This document shows, piece after piece, positions 1-6,399 of a DNA stretch of 25,343 nucleotides (position 1 is its first letter; each line of letters starts with the position of its first letter). The stretch is from a virus. The stretch is taken from IMG/VR virus record IMGVR_UViG_3300042889_000608, positions 1-25,343 of that record, one strand, 5' to 3'. The translations under genes were made by a program, and so were the position numbers. The notes beneath the pieces were generated by a model. It did no database searches. It saw only the letters and a list, made by a program, of their open reading frames with translations, and was not told where the DNA came from.

Positions 1-187
1 CGTAAGCTGGTGCATTATCCCAACAACCCAACGACATGTGTTCTAATATAGTCTTTACATCGTTTATTGTTTTTACCTTTTGGAAATCTATGGGTCTCCA
101 TCTAGGTTCTGGTATGGGTTTAATAACCTCTAATTTACTTAACCTCTTTTTCGATTGCGGTGTCTTCCTCTTTTTTGCTGTTGCCAT
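1..187 (-). CDS. Hypothetical protein, cut by left edge
   Basis: Reading the minus strand from the ATG at 187 gives 62 open codons that run off the window edge. The N-terminus is very basic (MATAKKRKTPQSKKR) and is followed by a proline-rich stretch, KPIPEPRWRP. The ATG is preceded by an A-rich leader. The first 53 bases overlap the end of the upstream gene (135-485) in another frame, an unusually long overlap for this genome. Both frames look coding: this one has no stop and continues well past its neighbour's stop. I do not recognise the family; the basic N-terminus may bind nucleic acid, which is only a guess. Confidence 0.65.
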   Translation of the reverse strand, partial: MATAKKRKTPQSKKRLSKLEVIKPIPEPRWRPIDFQKVKTINDVKTILEHMSLGCWDNAPAY

Positions 188-485
188 TTTCTTTTTGTTG
201 AATGTTTTTTAATGCTGAGTACAATGCATCGTAAATTATAGGACTTTGTTTTTCGTATTCTTTTACCAATTCGTCTATACTCTTCTTTTTGGGTTCTTTA
301 TATGCAAGAATTTCTTTGATAGTTCTTGGATTTCCTGGAGGAATATTCTTCCACAAGGTATCCTTCTTTTTAATCAGTTCCGCTATTATTTGTAGTCTCT
401 CTCTTTCCATTCTTTCTGCAAAGAACGTGAACAAGAACCATCTCTCGATGATTTCATGCCAAATTGCTTTAATCTTTCTTTTCAT
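135..485 (-). CDS. Hypothetical charged helical protein
   Basis: 116 residues, with no family recognised. The first half (MKRKIKAIWHEIIERWF, then RMERERLQIIAELIKKKD) looks amphipathic and helical. A PPGNPRT turn follows, then a Lys/Glu-rich tail. The ATG lies inside the end of the upstream gene (469-633, 17-bp overlap), and its own end overlaps the next gene by 53 bp. It belongs to a run of small overlapping genes typical of phage accessory regions. Confidence 0.75.
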   Translation of the reverse strand: MKRKIKAIWHEIIERWFLFTFFAERMERERLQIIAELIKKKDTLWKNIPPGNPRTIKEILAYKEPKKKSIDELVKEYEKQSPIIYDALYSALKNIQQKENGNSKKEEDTAIEKEVK

Positions 486-633
486 CTTCTACTTTTTTAG
501 GGTTAGTCTGATTCTTCCACTCAGATTTAGGAGCGTAAGACCACTGACTTCCTGCCATTTGATAAGCTTGTACATCGGATACTCTAATAATGTTACCCGT
601 CTTTTTGTTTTTTAAACACTTCATGTTGTCCAT
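469..633 (-). CDS. Small hypothetical protein (54 aa)
   Basis: Translating from the ATG at 633 gives 54 residues beginning MDNMKCLKNKKTGNIIRVSD and ending in TAA at 469. The start KCLKNKKTGNIIRV followed by YQMAGSQWSYAPKSEWK reads like a small beta-rich phage protein with a charged tail, but I cannot name a family. A second ATG at codon 4 could also be the start. The gene fills the space between 637 and 485 exactly and overlaps the next gene by 17 bp. Confidence 0.7.
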   Translation of the reverse strand: MDNMKCLKNKKTGNIIRVSDVQAYQMAGSQWSYAPKSEWKNQTNPKKVEDEKKD

Positions 634-636
634 GTT

Positions 637-801
637 TTATTTGATGATGAAATACATTTTGAATTTACACAATTTATTGCAATCTTGTATTAATTTGTTT
701 ATGGTATCCTTCCACTCTTTGTGTTCTGTCTTCTTACGTTTGTCTGGCTCTTTAGAAAACATGTCCTCTATCTTTTCTACTATTTCTATTACAGTGGCCA
801 T
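637..801 (-). CDS. Small hypothetical protein (54 aa)
   Basis: The ATG at 801 opens 54 codons ending in TAA at 637, three bases before the next start. The product begins MATVIEIVEKIEDMFSKEPD and is rich in Lys and Glu, with two cysteines near the end (DCNKLCKF). It looks mostly helical. The start overlaps the end of the upstream small membrane protein by 13 bp. No family recognised. Confidence 0.7.
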   Translation of the reverse strand: MATVIEIVEKIEDMFSKEPDKRKKTEHKEWKDTINKLIQDCNKLCKFKMYFIIK

Positions 802-911
802 CCTATTAATTTACAGATTCCTATAATTGCTATACAAGAAAGCAGCAACACTACTGAGAGTGCTGCTAATCTTTCGTTACTATCTTGTTGTTTCTTGCTT
901 CTACCTTGCAT
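789..911 (-). CDS. Small single-pass membrane protein (40 aa)
   Basis: The ATG at 911 gives 40 codons ending in TAA at 789. The first 14 residues are polar and basic (MQGRSKKQQDSNER). They are followed by a hydrophobic stretch, LAALSVVLLLSCIAIIGICK, long enough for one membrane span, then IGWPL. The gene fits between the neighbouring genes at 913 and 801, with a 13-bp overlap. Small one-span phage proteins can be holins, spanins or superinfection-exclusion proteins; nothing here decides between them. Confidence 0.65.
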   Translation of the reverse strand: MQGRSKKQQDSNERLAALSVVLLLSCIAIIGICKLIGWPL

Positions 912-912
912 A

Positions 913-1179
913 CTAAAATCTTTTTGCTAGATTTAATATGAAAGCCTCTTCTTCTTTACTTAATACATTCCACTTTGTGTGTAATTTATCTAAAGCTTCC
1001 ATGTATTCTAATTCTGTTGCGCAGACTTGTCTATCGGTGTCTGTATTTTTTAAATAGTCTTTGTCTTTTAACCAATCTATAGCTTCTTCTATTTCGTAAT
1101 CGCTACAGTCTTCTAAAAAATCTTTAACGTTTACATCAACGTCAATCTCTGTGTCTACAGGTACTAAAATGTTTGGCAT
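913..1179 (-). CDS. Hypothetical acidic protein (88 aa)
   Basis: An acidic 88-residue protein. It opens with an Asp/Val-rich segment (MPNILVPVDTEIDVDVNVKD) and continues as predicted helices, including EEAIDWLKDKDYLKN. The C-terminal segment (LHTKWNVLSKEEEAFILNLAKRF) resembles a recurring short phage motif, but I cannot assign a function. The ATG is preceded by AATAAAAGTT, the leader shared by several genes in this part of the window. Confidence 0.8.
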   Translation of the reverse strand: MPNILVPVDTEIDVDVNVKDFLEDCSDYEIEEAIDWLKDKDYLKNTDTDRQVCATELEYMEALDKLHTKWNVLSKEEEAFILNLAKRF

Positions 1180-1184
1180 AACTT

Positions 1185-1973
1185 TTATTTTTTTATTTTA
1201 TTAAATGATATTTGTCCGTCAGTAATAATCATATACTCTTGACTTGTCTCTTGTACATCAACAAAGTAGTATCTACCACCTGTTGCCTTACCTTCTTTGT
1301 CTATCTCGTTCTGATACGTGTGACCAACCACTTGAATAATCTTCTTACGTAGTGTATCCTTATTAGCAGACATCAAAGCTTTAGGTCTTATCCACATCGG
1401 TCCTTGATATGTCTCGTTACCATATCCGCCTGATCCTATTACCGTTCCATTCTCTATATCTGTTATCTTATAAGATCTGTAACATAGGTTTGCTGGTGTA
1501 TACTTAAATGTCTCGTTGATTTGATCTACCATTGTATCAAGCTTCCAACTAGGAATGAAATCGTCTAACCATTCGCTACTGATTCCTGCGTGGCTGAATA
1601 CAAACTCGTCCATTCTATGCGCAACTTCTAAGTGTTGTCTGTTCTCTCCTATCAATTGTTTAATCACCATAGCCATTCTTGTTTGGTAACCTGAAGTGGA
1701 ACTCTCGTTTATCTCTGGAAAATAATGATAATCGTGGTTACCTATTAACATGATAACTCTAGTCTTGTGTTGATCTTCAGTACCTGCGTTGGTGAATGAG
1801 GTCTCTTTGAACTCTACGATCTCCTTAAAGTTATGCATCTGTTCTACAGCAGAAATATCAAACGAATCGAAGTAGTCGCCTAAGAATATGACTGTATCCG
1901 CATCCTTCTCTTGTGCTACTATTTGTTTCCATTGATCTCTACCATGGACATCTCCTATGATAATCGTTTTCAT
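1185..1973 (-). CDS. Metallophosphoesterase, PPP/calcineurin-like
   Basis: 262 residues carrying the complete metal-ligand set of PPP-type calcineurin-like phosphoesterases. These are GDVHG (D8, H10), GDYFD (D33), GNHD (N79, H80, D81), FSHAG (H128) and GHTY (H218). Members hydrolyse phosphomonoesters or diesters with two metal ions; phage members include lambda protein phosphatase, and others cleave nucleotides. The substrate cannot be read from the sequence. A central insert (about residues 140-200) distinguishes it from the minimal lambda enzyme. It is unlike the shorter phosphoesterase at 9595-10251. It sits alone among small genes, so context gives no pathway. Confidence 0.9.
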   Translation of the reverse strand: MKTIIIGDVHGRDQWKQIVAQEKDADTVIFLGDYFDSFDISAVEQMHNFKEIVEFKETSFTNAGTEDQHKTRVIMLIGNHDYHYFPEINESSTSGYQTRMAMVIKQLIGENRQHLEVAHRMDEFVFSHAGISSEWLDDFIPSWKLDTMVDQINETFKYTPANLCYRSYKITDIENGTVIGSGGYGNETYQGPMWIRPKALMSANKDTLRKKIIQVVGHTYQNEIDKEGKATGGRYYFVDVQETSQEYMIITDGQISFNKIKK

Positions 1974-2010
1974 AACCTAAATTTAATCTAATTAATAATG
2001 CTGATAAAAT

Positions 2011-2352
2011 CTATCTCCAAAGTACCTGAATTGCTACGATAGAAAAACCGAGTAGCAAGCACACGATAGTTTTAAATGATAGTGGCTCTTTAAAAATGTA
2101 GTGACTCATTAAAGTAAACACAATTATGCCAATAGAAAAGCCTATCAATCTGCTCGGCCATATTTCGCCTTCGAAAGCAGTTATGAAGTATCTAACGGAC
2201 TTTAGGTACATCCACGTTAGAGGTAGTGATAAAGCGTAAAGTAAAAATTGATATTTTGGGTACCATTCCCATTTTATTCCGCCTTGCAATTGCAAGAACG
2301 CAACGATCTGCGCTACTAATCCGTATAGGATACCGAAAACTAAATTTTGCAT
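2011..2352 (-). CDS. Four-span membrane protein, half-DMT-like
   Basis: 113 residues with four predicted membrane spans, at roughly 4-22, 34-52, 66-85 and 93-111. The second half (RLIGFSIGIIVFTLMSHYIF, then KEPLSF, then LLLGFSIVAIQVLW) has the look of the last helices of drug/metabolite transporter (EamA/SMR) proteins, including the acidic residue before the final helix. A four-helix unit of this size would act as a dimer if it is SMR-like. The family assignment rests on pattern only. The ATG follows CAGTT. Adjacent genes are unrelated small soluble proteins. Confidence 0.75.
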   Translation of the reverse strand: MQNLVFGILYGLVAQIVAFLQLQGGIKWEWYPKYQFLLYALSLPLTWMYLKSVRYFITAFEGEIWPSRLIGFSIGIIVFTLMSHYIFKEPLSFKTIVCLLLGFSIVAIQVLWR

Positions 2353-2370
2353 AACTGTTTTTTGTTTGTA

Positions 2371-2658
2371 TTATTCCTCTGTTGTTGGCATCGTCAAATT
2401 CATCATGTCTCCGCCAGTCTCGGCTACCGCTTTTCCTTTTTTACCCTTAGCAATCAACTTATCCATTTCCATTTTGATCTCCTTTAAAGACGCAGCATAT
2501 TGTTCTAACTGCTCTCTATCGTCTGTGGTAAGGTTCTTAATTGCTTCTTTAACGGTAACAATCGTAGGTTCTGTAACCATTCCAGTTACTGTGTCTAAGC
2601 CTTCTGATAATAGGCTTGCTATTTGTTTTGAATAGTCTTGTGGGTTTACGTAGCTCAT
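2371..2658 (-). CDS. Hypothetical helical protein (95 aa)
   Basis: 95 residues, mostly predicted helix. It starts MSYVNPQDYSKQIASLLSEG, with a charged middle helix (DDREQLEQYAASLKEIKMEM) and a Lys/Gly-rich hinge before a flexible tail. No enzyme motif is visible. The size and helical content would suit a small scaffold or accessory protein. The family is not recognised. Confidence 0.8.
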   Translation of the reverse strand: MSYVNPQDYSKQIASLLSEGLDTVTGMVTEPTIVTVKEAIKNLTTDDREQLEQYAASLKEIKMEMDKLIAKGKKGKAVAETGGDMMNLTMPTTEE

Positions 2659-2682
2659 GTTTCTTGTTTGTGTTAATAAATA

Positions 2683-2895
2683 TTAGCCTATTGAAGCCTG
2701 AGCCAATTGTTTGAGCTTTCTGCCTACCTCAGGGTCTTTGATTATCTGTATTGAATAATCTGTCTTACCGTCTACAACGAGGTGTCCTGTGAATCTCTCT
2801 GCTGTGCTGTGGTTAACACAAGTGGTAGAGTAACCAAGAGCCACCCTTTTTGGGTGGATCTCTACGCTACATACTTTACAATACTTTTTACTCAT
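2683..2895 (-). CDS. Small zinc-finger-like protein (70 aa)
   Basis: 70 residues with CKVC near the N-terminus, then IHPKRVALGYSTTCVNH. The spacing C-x2-C ... C-x2-H and the text between (I-x-x-x-R-x-x-x-G-Y) recall the DksA/TraR C-terminal zinc finger, with His replacing the last Cys. The rest (LVVDGKTDYSIQIIKDPEVG) is not DksA-like. A structural zinc site is likely; any role in transcription is speculation. The start is one base from the end of the upstream 56-residue gene. Confidence 0.75.
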   Translation of the reverse strand: MSKKYCKVCSVEIHPKRVALGYSTTCVNHSTAERFTGHLVVDGKTDYSIQIIKDPEVGRKLKQLAQASIG

Positions 2896-2896
2896 A

Positions 2897-3067
2897 TTAG
2901 AAGTGTACTTTTTTAATGTCCTTAATTTGCTGCTGAATCAACTTAGCCGCTGTCTTGTTTCCTTGAGCGAGGTAGAACTTAACTTCCTTCTCGAGTTCTT
3001 CGATAGTCTCTATTAGTTCGTCTTCGTTCTCGTTGTAAATGTCGCCAATTTCAATTTCTTCAAACAT
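2897..3067 (-). CDS. Small acidic coiled-coil-like protein (56 aa)
   Basis: Translating from the ATG at 3067 gives 56 residues ending in TAA at 2897. The product starts MFEEIEIGDIYNENEDELIE and continues as one or two long charged helices (ETIEELEKEVKFYLAQGN, then KTAAKLIQQQIKDIKK). It fills the gap between two annotated neighbours with 1-3 base spacing, which supports it being real. No family recognised. Confidence 0.75.
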   Translation of the reverse strand: MFEEIEIGDIYNENEDELIETIEELEKEVKFYLAQGNKTAAKLIQQQIKDIKKVHF

Positions 3068-3070
3068 AGA

Positions 3071-3331
3071 TTATAAATTTTGGATTTGTTCTAATAATTT
3101 TGTTACGTCTTCTTCTGTTAGATAACCTTCTACGTCATTAGTTACTGGTGTGGTGTAAGTTAGATCGTCATTGCTGTCTGTGACCGCTAACTCGTATAGA
3201 CCTTTGTCTCCACCGTACGTGTGAGGTCCTTTAACTACTGACGCACCGTATCCGTTATCGAATTTGATACGACTAATAATACCTGATCCCATAGGATGGG
3301 TTTTGAATTCTAAATCGCTGAATGTTTTCAT
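3071..3331 (-). CDS. Conserved-type phage protein (86 aa)
   Basis: An 86-residue protein. It starts MKTFSDLEFKTHPMGSGIIS, followed by FDNGYGASVVKGPHTYG and a C-terminal TPVTNDVEGYLTEEDV. I recall similar text in many phage genomes as a small uncharacterised family; no function is known to me. It looks like a single beta-rich domain with a final helix. Its neighbours on both sides are also small phage proteins of unknown role. Confidence 0.8.
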   Translation of the reverse strand: MKTFSDLEFKTHPMGSGIISRIKFDNGYGASVVKGPHTYGGDKGLYELAVTDSNDDLTYTTPVTNDVEGYLTEEDVTKLLEQIQNL

Positions 3332-3350
3332 TTGTTTATTGTTTTATATG

Positions 3351-3815
3351 TTACCAACTTGATTGATATGTGTACTCTGCTGTGTCTGCATCTCCTGCTG
3401 ACACAATACTCATTAAGATATCGTACGTGTTCTGTACTTGCTCGAAGTAGTAGTCGTCGTAGTCTGTACTTCCAAAGAAAAAGCCTGAGCTTCTTGGTAA
3501 CAACTGCTCTGCTTTACTATGATCGTCTAATACGTCTTCGCAAGCATTCAACAGATCTCGCAATTGTTCGTAGTCTACTCTGTACTCTGCGCAATTGTCT
3601 TTTCCCTTCTGCACATTCTCTACGAACCACTGATGGATCTGATTTGCTTTGCGCCAATATCCGACTTCTTCTACGATGTATTCAATCTTTTTTGGATTGA
3701 TGAACGGATGCGGCTTACCACCTTCGGTAACTGTTACTTCGCATCTCTTGTCTTCGCGTACCCATTCTCCTGTCTGTAAGAATGTTTTTTTCTGTAAATA
3801 CATGTCTAATCCCAT
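3351..3815 (-). CDS. Conserved phage protein, MGLDMYL family
   Basis: 154 residues starting MGLDMYLQKKTF. Further motifs are VGYWRKANQIHQWFVENVQ, NCAEYRV and LLPRSSGFFFGSTDYDDYY. This text pattern recurs in phages and some bacteria as an uncharacterised family. The many aromatic and charged residues in the YWRKAN-IH-WF block suggest a binding site, but no catalytic motif is established. The ATG is preceded by AATAAAAGTT, the local leader. Function unknown. Confidence 0.85.
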   Translation of the reverse strand: MGLDMYLQKKTFLQTGEWVREDKRCEVTVTEGGKPHPFINPKKIEYIVEEVGYWRKANQIHQWFVENVQKGKDNCAEYRVDYEQLRDLLNACEDVLDDHSKAEQLLPRSSGFFFGSTDYDDYYFEQVQNTYDILMSIVSAGDADTAEYTYQSSW

Positions 3816-3820
3816 AACTT

Positions 3821-4027
3821 TTATTTTATTTTATTTTTATTTAACAACCATTCTAAACATTTTTCGCACACATTTTTTGGATCTTCTTTGTGTAGTTCAA
3901 CAAAGTATGTAGTCTTTGTGACAAATGTGCCTCGACTATTCCTTTGTATATGCCTACCGCACTGAGTTCTAGAAGGATGCAACTTACCATTGCCTAAACT
4001 TTGAAAGACGTGTGCTTTATAGTCCAT
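3821..4027 (-). CDS. Small Cys/His protein (68 aa)
   Basis: 68 residues. A CGRHI segment in the middle and a later CEKCLEWLL give a possible C-x2-H plus C-x2-C zinc site. The N-terminal HVFQSLGNGKLHPSRTQCGR is basic. Small zinc proteins of this type are common in phages, but I cannot assign a function. The start codon is preceded by AAAAGTTA, one base longer than the usual local leader. Confidence 0.75.
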   Translation of the reverse strand: MDYKAHVFQSLGNGKLHPSRTQCGRHIQRNSRGTFVTKTTYFVELHKEDPKNVCEKCLEWLLNKNKIK

Positions 4028-4033
4028 TAACTT

Positions 4034-4264
4034 TTATTTTTGTTTAATAATATTTCCGCCATGAAAGTCGCCTCTTGCTCCGAAACCAAATTCCTTACCT
4101 AATCCATCGAGCTTTGCTACTACTGCAAATGTGTTATCGTAATCGTCAACAACATTGTAGTCGATACAATCGAAACTGTCTACAGCTTCTTTTTCGTTGT
4201 CAAATATCACCGTATTTATATAGTCCTCTGTCGTGAGGATAACTGCATATAATTTTTTACTCAT
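4034..4264 (-). CDS. Hypothetical protein (76 aa)
   Basis: 76 residues, starting MSKKLYAVILTTEDYINTVIF. It alternates hydrophobic and acidic stretches and ends in a Gly-rich basic tail (GFGARGDFHGGNIIKQK). The layout suggests a small alpha/beta domain. The ATG is preceded by AATAAAAGTT. No family recognised. Confidence 0.8.
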   Translation of the reverse strand: MSKKLYAVILTTEDYINTVIFDNEKEAVDSFDCIDYNVVDDYDNTFAVVAKLDGLGKEFGFGARGDFHGGNIIKQK

Positions 4265-4273
4265 AACTTTTAT

Positions 4274-4381
4274 TTATCTATCTTTTAATCTTTTAAATAC
4301 TGCGATAATTTCTGGCTTCTCTAATCTTTTTAAGAAAGCTTTCAATTTATCATCTAATAATTTTTTTTCTTTTTTAGTCAT
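4274..4381 (-). CDS. Very small basic protein (35 aa)
   Basis: The ATG at 4381 opens 35 codons ending in TAA at 4274. The product begins MTKKEKKLLDDKLKAFLKRL and ends FKRLKDR. It is Lys/Leu-rich and likely one amphipathic helix. The start has the leader AATAAGTT, like several neighbours, and the gene fits the gap between 4264 and 4404 with few bases left over. Nothing indicates a function. Confidence 0.55.
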   Translation of the reverse strand: MTKKEKKLLDDKLKAFLKRLEKPEIIAVFKRLKDR

Positions 4382-4403
4382 AACTTATTTATTTATAATT
4401 TAA

Positions 4404-5330
4404 TTAGGCTACTTCTACTACAGTAGTAAATTTACTCATGTGATCAAGATACCTTTCAGTTTGCTTGGCATTGTATTTAGGTCTATCAAAGTTCTCCCAA
4501 TTGTATACGGTCGCAATGAAGTCGTCGAATCTTGCTTTAGTAACAACTATAGGACTGAATGATCCGTCTTCTACCGCAGTAGTCTTTATGTTCATCTCGA
4601 CTTTACCGTTTTTAACGTGACCTACAACTTCGAATGCATACACTCTTACATTATCGTATCGACCTCTACCTGTTTGTAGATCAAAATACTGATTAGGTTT
4701 TACTTCTAATGTATAAGCGCCTTGTTGATCATAATCAATATTGTAGTGTCTTTCGCACTCTGTACGAGAAGATATAGTATGCGTGAATCCAGCTTGCTTG
4801 TAAGAAGCTAAACCTTCTTCTAATATCTGAGCCTCTGTCTTACGTATAGCAAATTCAGTGTGAGATATTGGTTGCTCGAATGTAGCGTAACGTTTTTGTG
4901 CGTACTGTTGATACTCTGCTTTCCACGTAGGCATCATGAAATTGATTTGATTCAATAAAACTGCAACCATACCTAAAGTTTTTAAGTACGCAATAGTTTT
5001 AGTATCGTCGTACTCTACCTCTTTAGAATAGAAACTTAATTTTGCTTTAGCTTCTTCACCGTATCTAGCGTAGTGATATACAGTAATTGCATTGTGATTC
5101 CACATATCTTTTACGTCTTCTTCAGATGAAAAGATTTGTAATGTTTCTCCACCACTTTGAAGTTTGACTGTGTATGTTTCGCCTGTAAATTTAGCGAACC
5201 ACTCTGAGATACTTACTTCTAATGTAGCAACTTCTTTACTAAAAACATTGTCGTAGTAATACTTAGATGCTTCTTTTTGAGATTCCAATTGTGACTGTAA
5301 CGCGGTCAACGTAGTTTGTAGTGTGTTCAT
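4404..5330 (-). CDS. Large hypothetical protein (308 aa)
   Basis: 308 residues and the first gene after the non-coding block at 5331-5573, so probably the head of a transcription unit. The first 70 residues are helical (MNTLQTTLTALQSQLESQKE). The middle is mixed, and about residues 190-290 look beta-rich (AYTLEVKPNQYFDLQTGRGR and following). No catalytic motif or membrane span is evident. The ATG carries the AATAAAAGTT leader, with a small hairpin about 35 bases further upstream. Family unknown. Confidence 0.85.
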   Translation of the reverse strand: MNTLQTTLTALQSQLESQKEASKYYYDNVFSKEVATLEVSISEWFAKFTGETYTVKLQSGGETLQIFSSEEDVKDMWNHNAITVYHYARYGEEAKAKLSFYSKEVEYDDTKTIAYLKTLGMVAVLLNQINFMMPTWKAEYQQYAQKRYATFEQPISHTEFAIRKTEAQILEEGLASYKQAGFTHTISSRTECERHYNIDYDQQGAYTLEVKPNQYFDLQTGRGRYDNVRVYAFEVVGHVKNGKVEMNIKTTAVEDGSFSPIVVTKARFDDFIATVYNWENFDRPKYNAKQTERYLDHMSKFTTVVEVA

Positions 5331-5363
5331 AACTTTTATTTTATATTAATATTTTTTTATATA

Positions 5364-5383
5364 TGATGCTCTAAGTGGCATCA
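5364..5383 (-). promoter_or_regulatory. Small hairpin in leader of 4404-5330
   Basis: TGATGC and GCATCA flank an 8-base loop, giving a six-pair stem in the likely 5' leader about 35 bases upstream of the ATG at 5330. There is no U-tract, so it is not an evident terminator. It could be an mRNA stability element or chance. Confidence 0.3.
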
Positions 5384-5385
5384 AC

Positions 5386-5398
5386 AAGGTAAAAGTAC
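5386..5398 (-). promoter_or_regulatory. Shared promoter-like box, copy A
   Basis: On the minus strand this reads GTACTTTTACCTT, matching GTAATTTTACCTT at 13500-13512 in 12 of 13 positions. In both blocks it lies exactly 59 bases from the TTCTTCATAG box and just upstream of a gene. Its TA-x2-TTT core partly resembles the Bacteroidota -7 box (TA-x2-TTTG), but the last base differs. It is likely a promoter element; no start site is known. Confidence 0.45.
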
Positions 5399-5444
5399 TG
5401 CTATCTATCGAAACAAAAAAATTATTTATCAAGTATCTTAAAAG

Positions 5445-5484
5445 TTCTTCATAGAGAACCAACGCGTTATGTATATTCTTTTTT
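5445..5484 (-). promoter_or_regulatory. Shared upstream box, copy A
   Basis: The plus-strand text TTCTTCATAGA-x-AACCAA-x3-GTTATG, followed by x-ATAT and a T-run, is shared with 13559-13598 without gaps. The conserved box and its fixed distance to the 5386 box suggest a protein-binding region upstream of a phage promoter. The identity of the binding factor is unknown. Confidence 0.5.
5454..5471 (+). repeat. 18-bp element, copy 1
   Basis: GAGAACCAACGCGTTATG, related to the exact pair at 13568 and 13652 (14 of 18 identical). The variable core here is CGC instead of TCA. With copy 2 it forms an inverted pair. Confidence 0.55.
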
Positions 5485-5490
5485 AACATG

Positions 5491-5508
5491 CGCAACTGAT
5501 TGGTTTCC
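5491..5508 (-). repeat. 18-bp element, copy 2 (inverted)
   Basis: The minus strand reads GGAAACCAATCAGTTGCG. It shares the 12-base core AACCAATCAGTT with the copies at 13568 and 13652. It is inverted relative to copy 1, with 19 bases between the two. Confidence 0.55.
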
Positions 5509-5573
5509 AATACGCATAAAATGGCCTATTTTGGGCTCTTTGGGCACGCTTGGTACCAAATGACTATAATATA

Positions 5574-5774
5574 CTAAGCTTTTTGTTTTTGGACCAATGG
5601 GGCAGACTTGGGAGCTCCGAAAGTAAAGAATTTGGTCTTATTAGATGGCTGATATGGGCACGATGGACATGATGCACCGAATAGATCTAAGTGATAGTCG
5701 CAACCGATTTGATCTGAGCTGCATGGTTTGATAGCGATCTTCTTACCAAACTTTTTCGTAAACAATTGTTTCAT
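5574..5774 (-). CDS. Small Cys-containing protein (66 aa)
   Basis: 66 residues, starting with a basic segment (MKQLFTKKFGKKIAIKPC). Cysteines at about 18, 25, 36 and 39 (last pair CPSC) could hold a metal. The tail is basic and disordered. It is the last gene before the non-coding block at 5331-5573. The ATG follows AAAGGTT, the nearest thing to a Shine-Dalgarno-like leader here. Function unknown. Confidence 0.7.
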   Translation of the reverse strand: MKQLFTKKFGKKIAIKPCSSDQIGCDYHLDLFGASCPSCPYQPSNKTKFFTFGAPKSAPLVQKQKA

Positions 5775-5790
5775 AACCTTTAGATGGAGT

Positions 5791-6102
5791 TTATGTGTAT
5801 TTTGAGATGAGTGTGTCTATAATTTGTTTTTCACTTTCAATTAAAACCTTTTTGTTTTGTACAGTCTTTACAAATTGTATGTGCTTCTCTACCACTTGTC
5901 TCTTAGCCGCAAATAAACCTGATATTCTAGAACCTTCGATACATTGTTTGTATTCTGTAGATAGGGCTTCTTTCAATAACAATAACTTTTGGTCGTAAGA
6001 TAGGTCCTTGTTCTTCTGTCTGTTCTTAAAAGATTCGGCCAATTCAAATGCTTTGATTAATTTATCTCCCATTTTCGTTAGCGTCGATCTTTTAGTTTCC
6101 AT
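5791..6102 (-). CDS. Hypothetical helical protein (103 aa)
   Basis: 103 residues, almost entirely predicted helix and rich in Lys and Glu (for example LLLLKEALSTEYKQCIEGSR, then IQFVKTVQNKKVLIESEKQ). No motif or membrane span is seen. It follows the membrane/coiled-coil gene at 6102-6395 through a TAATG junction, so the two are likely translationally coupled. Whether they act together is not known. Confidence 0.8.
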   Translation of the reverse strand: METKRSTLTKMGDKLIKAFELAESFKNRQKNKDLSYDQKLLLLKEALSTEYKQCIEGSRISGLFAAKRQVVEKHIQFVKTVQNKKVLIESEKQIIDTLISKYT

Positions 6103-6395
6103 TACTCTCTGTTTTTAACCATGTACTTATATATAGTCTTCTGAAGTTCTTGTAGTGCTGCTGTGTTCTCTCTTATCAAGGTATCCAGTCGATCTCTTTC
6201 TTCTACTAGTATCTTCATCATTTGGTCTTGCAGTTTATCTACCTTCTCCTCAAGTGCTTCGTTCTTTTCTACTAGTCTTAGGTACTGTTGCCATGCAAAA
6301 TACCCTAATAAGAATGCCAATACCCCTAGTATACCGTATTGCATGAAGGCAGAACCTACACTAGAACTATCAACCGTTGCCTGTAAAATCGTCAT
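6102..6395 (-). CDS. Membrane-anchored coiled coil, holin-like
   Basis: 97 residues. There is a short N-terminus, then one membrane span at about 19-38 (YGILGVLAFLLGYFAWQQYL) and a long charged coiled coil to the end (LVEKNEALEEKVDKLQDQM onward). This layout matches BhlA/UviB-type small holin-like proteins. It could also be a generic membrane-tethered phage protein, and no endolysin gene is recognised in the window. Stop and start codons overlap the next gene (TAATG). Confidence 0.75.
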   Translation of the reverse strand: MTILQATVDSSSVGSAFMQYGILGVLAFLLGYFAWQQYLRLVEKNEALEEKVDKLQDQMMKILVEERDRLDTLIRENTAALQELQKTIYKYMVKNRE

Positions 6396-6399
6396 TATC

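Larger units (their letters stand above)
5331..5573. other. Non-coding regulatory block A
   Basis: 243 bases without a supportable gene, between the stop at 5574 and the start at 5330. It contains, from high to low coordinate, the palindrome TTGGTACCAA (5550-5559), two TTTGGGC copies 9 bases apart (5530-5536, 5539-5545), two 18-bp repeat elements (5491-5508, 5454-5471), a TTCTTCATAG box (5445-5454), an AAGGTAAAA box (5386-5394) and a hairpin (5364-5383). Much of this layout is shared with the block at 13481-13705. It probably contains the promoter of the gene at 4404-5330. Confidence 0.6.

Noticed and set aside
289-615. Plus-strand open frame of 108 codons
   Set aside because: It lies opposite two supported minus-strand genes, and its product is a run of hydrophobic and Ser/Phe residues as expected from antisense AT-rich coding DNA. 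All other plus-strand frames were dropped for the same reason.
3332-3700. Plus-strand open frame of 122 codons
   Set aside because: It is antisense to the well-supported MGLDMYL-family gene, with Leu/Ser/Arg-rich low-complexity text and no leader.
4390-4397. TATAAATA on the minus strand just before the small gene at 4274-4381
   Set aside because: It lies only about eight bases before the ATG in a run of ATTT repeats, leaving almost no leader, so it is more likely chance in AT-rich DNA.
5530-5559. TTTGGGC repeats and TTGGTACCAA palindrome as a terminator of 5574-5774
   Set aside because: The perfect 10-bp palindrome leaves no loop and is not followed by a U-run on the minus strand, so no terminator is called.
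5331-5573. tRNA or riboswitch in the gap
   Set aside because: No cloverleaf or known aptamer motif can be drawn; only a six-pair hairpin is present.
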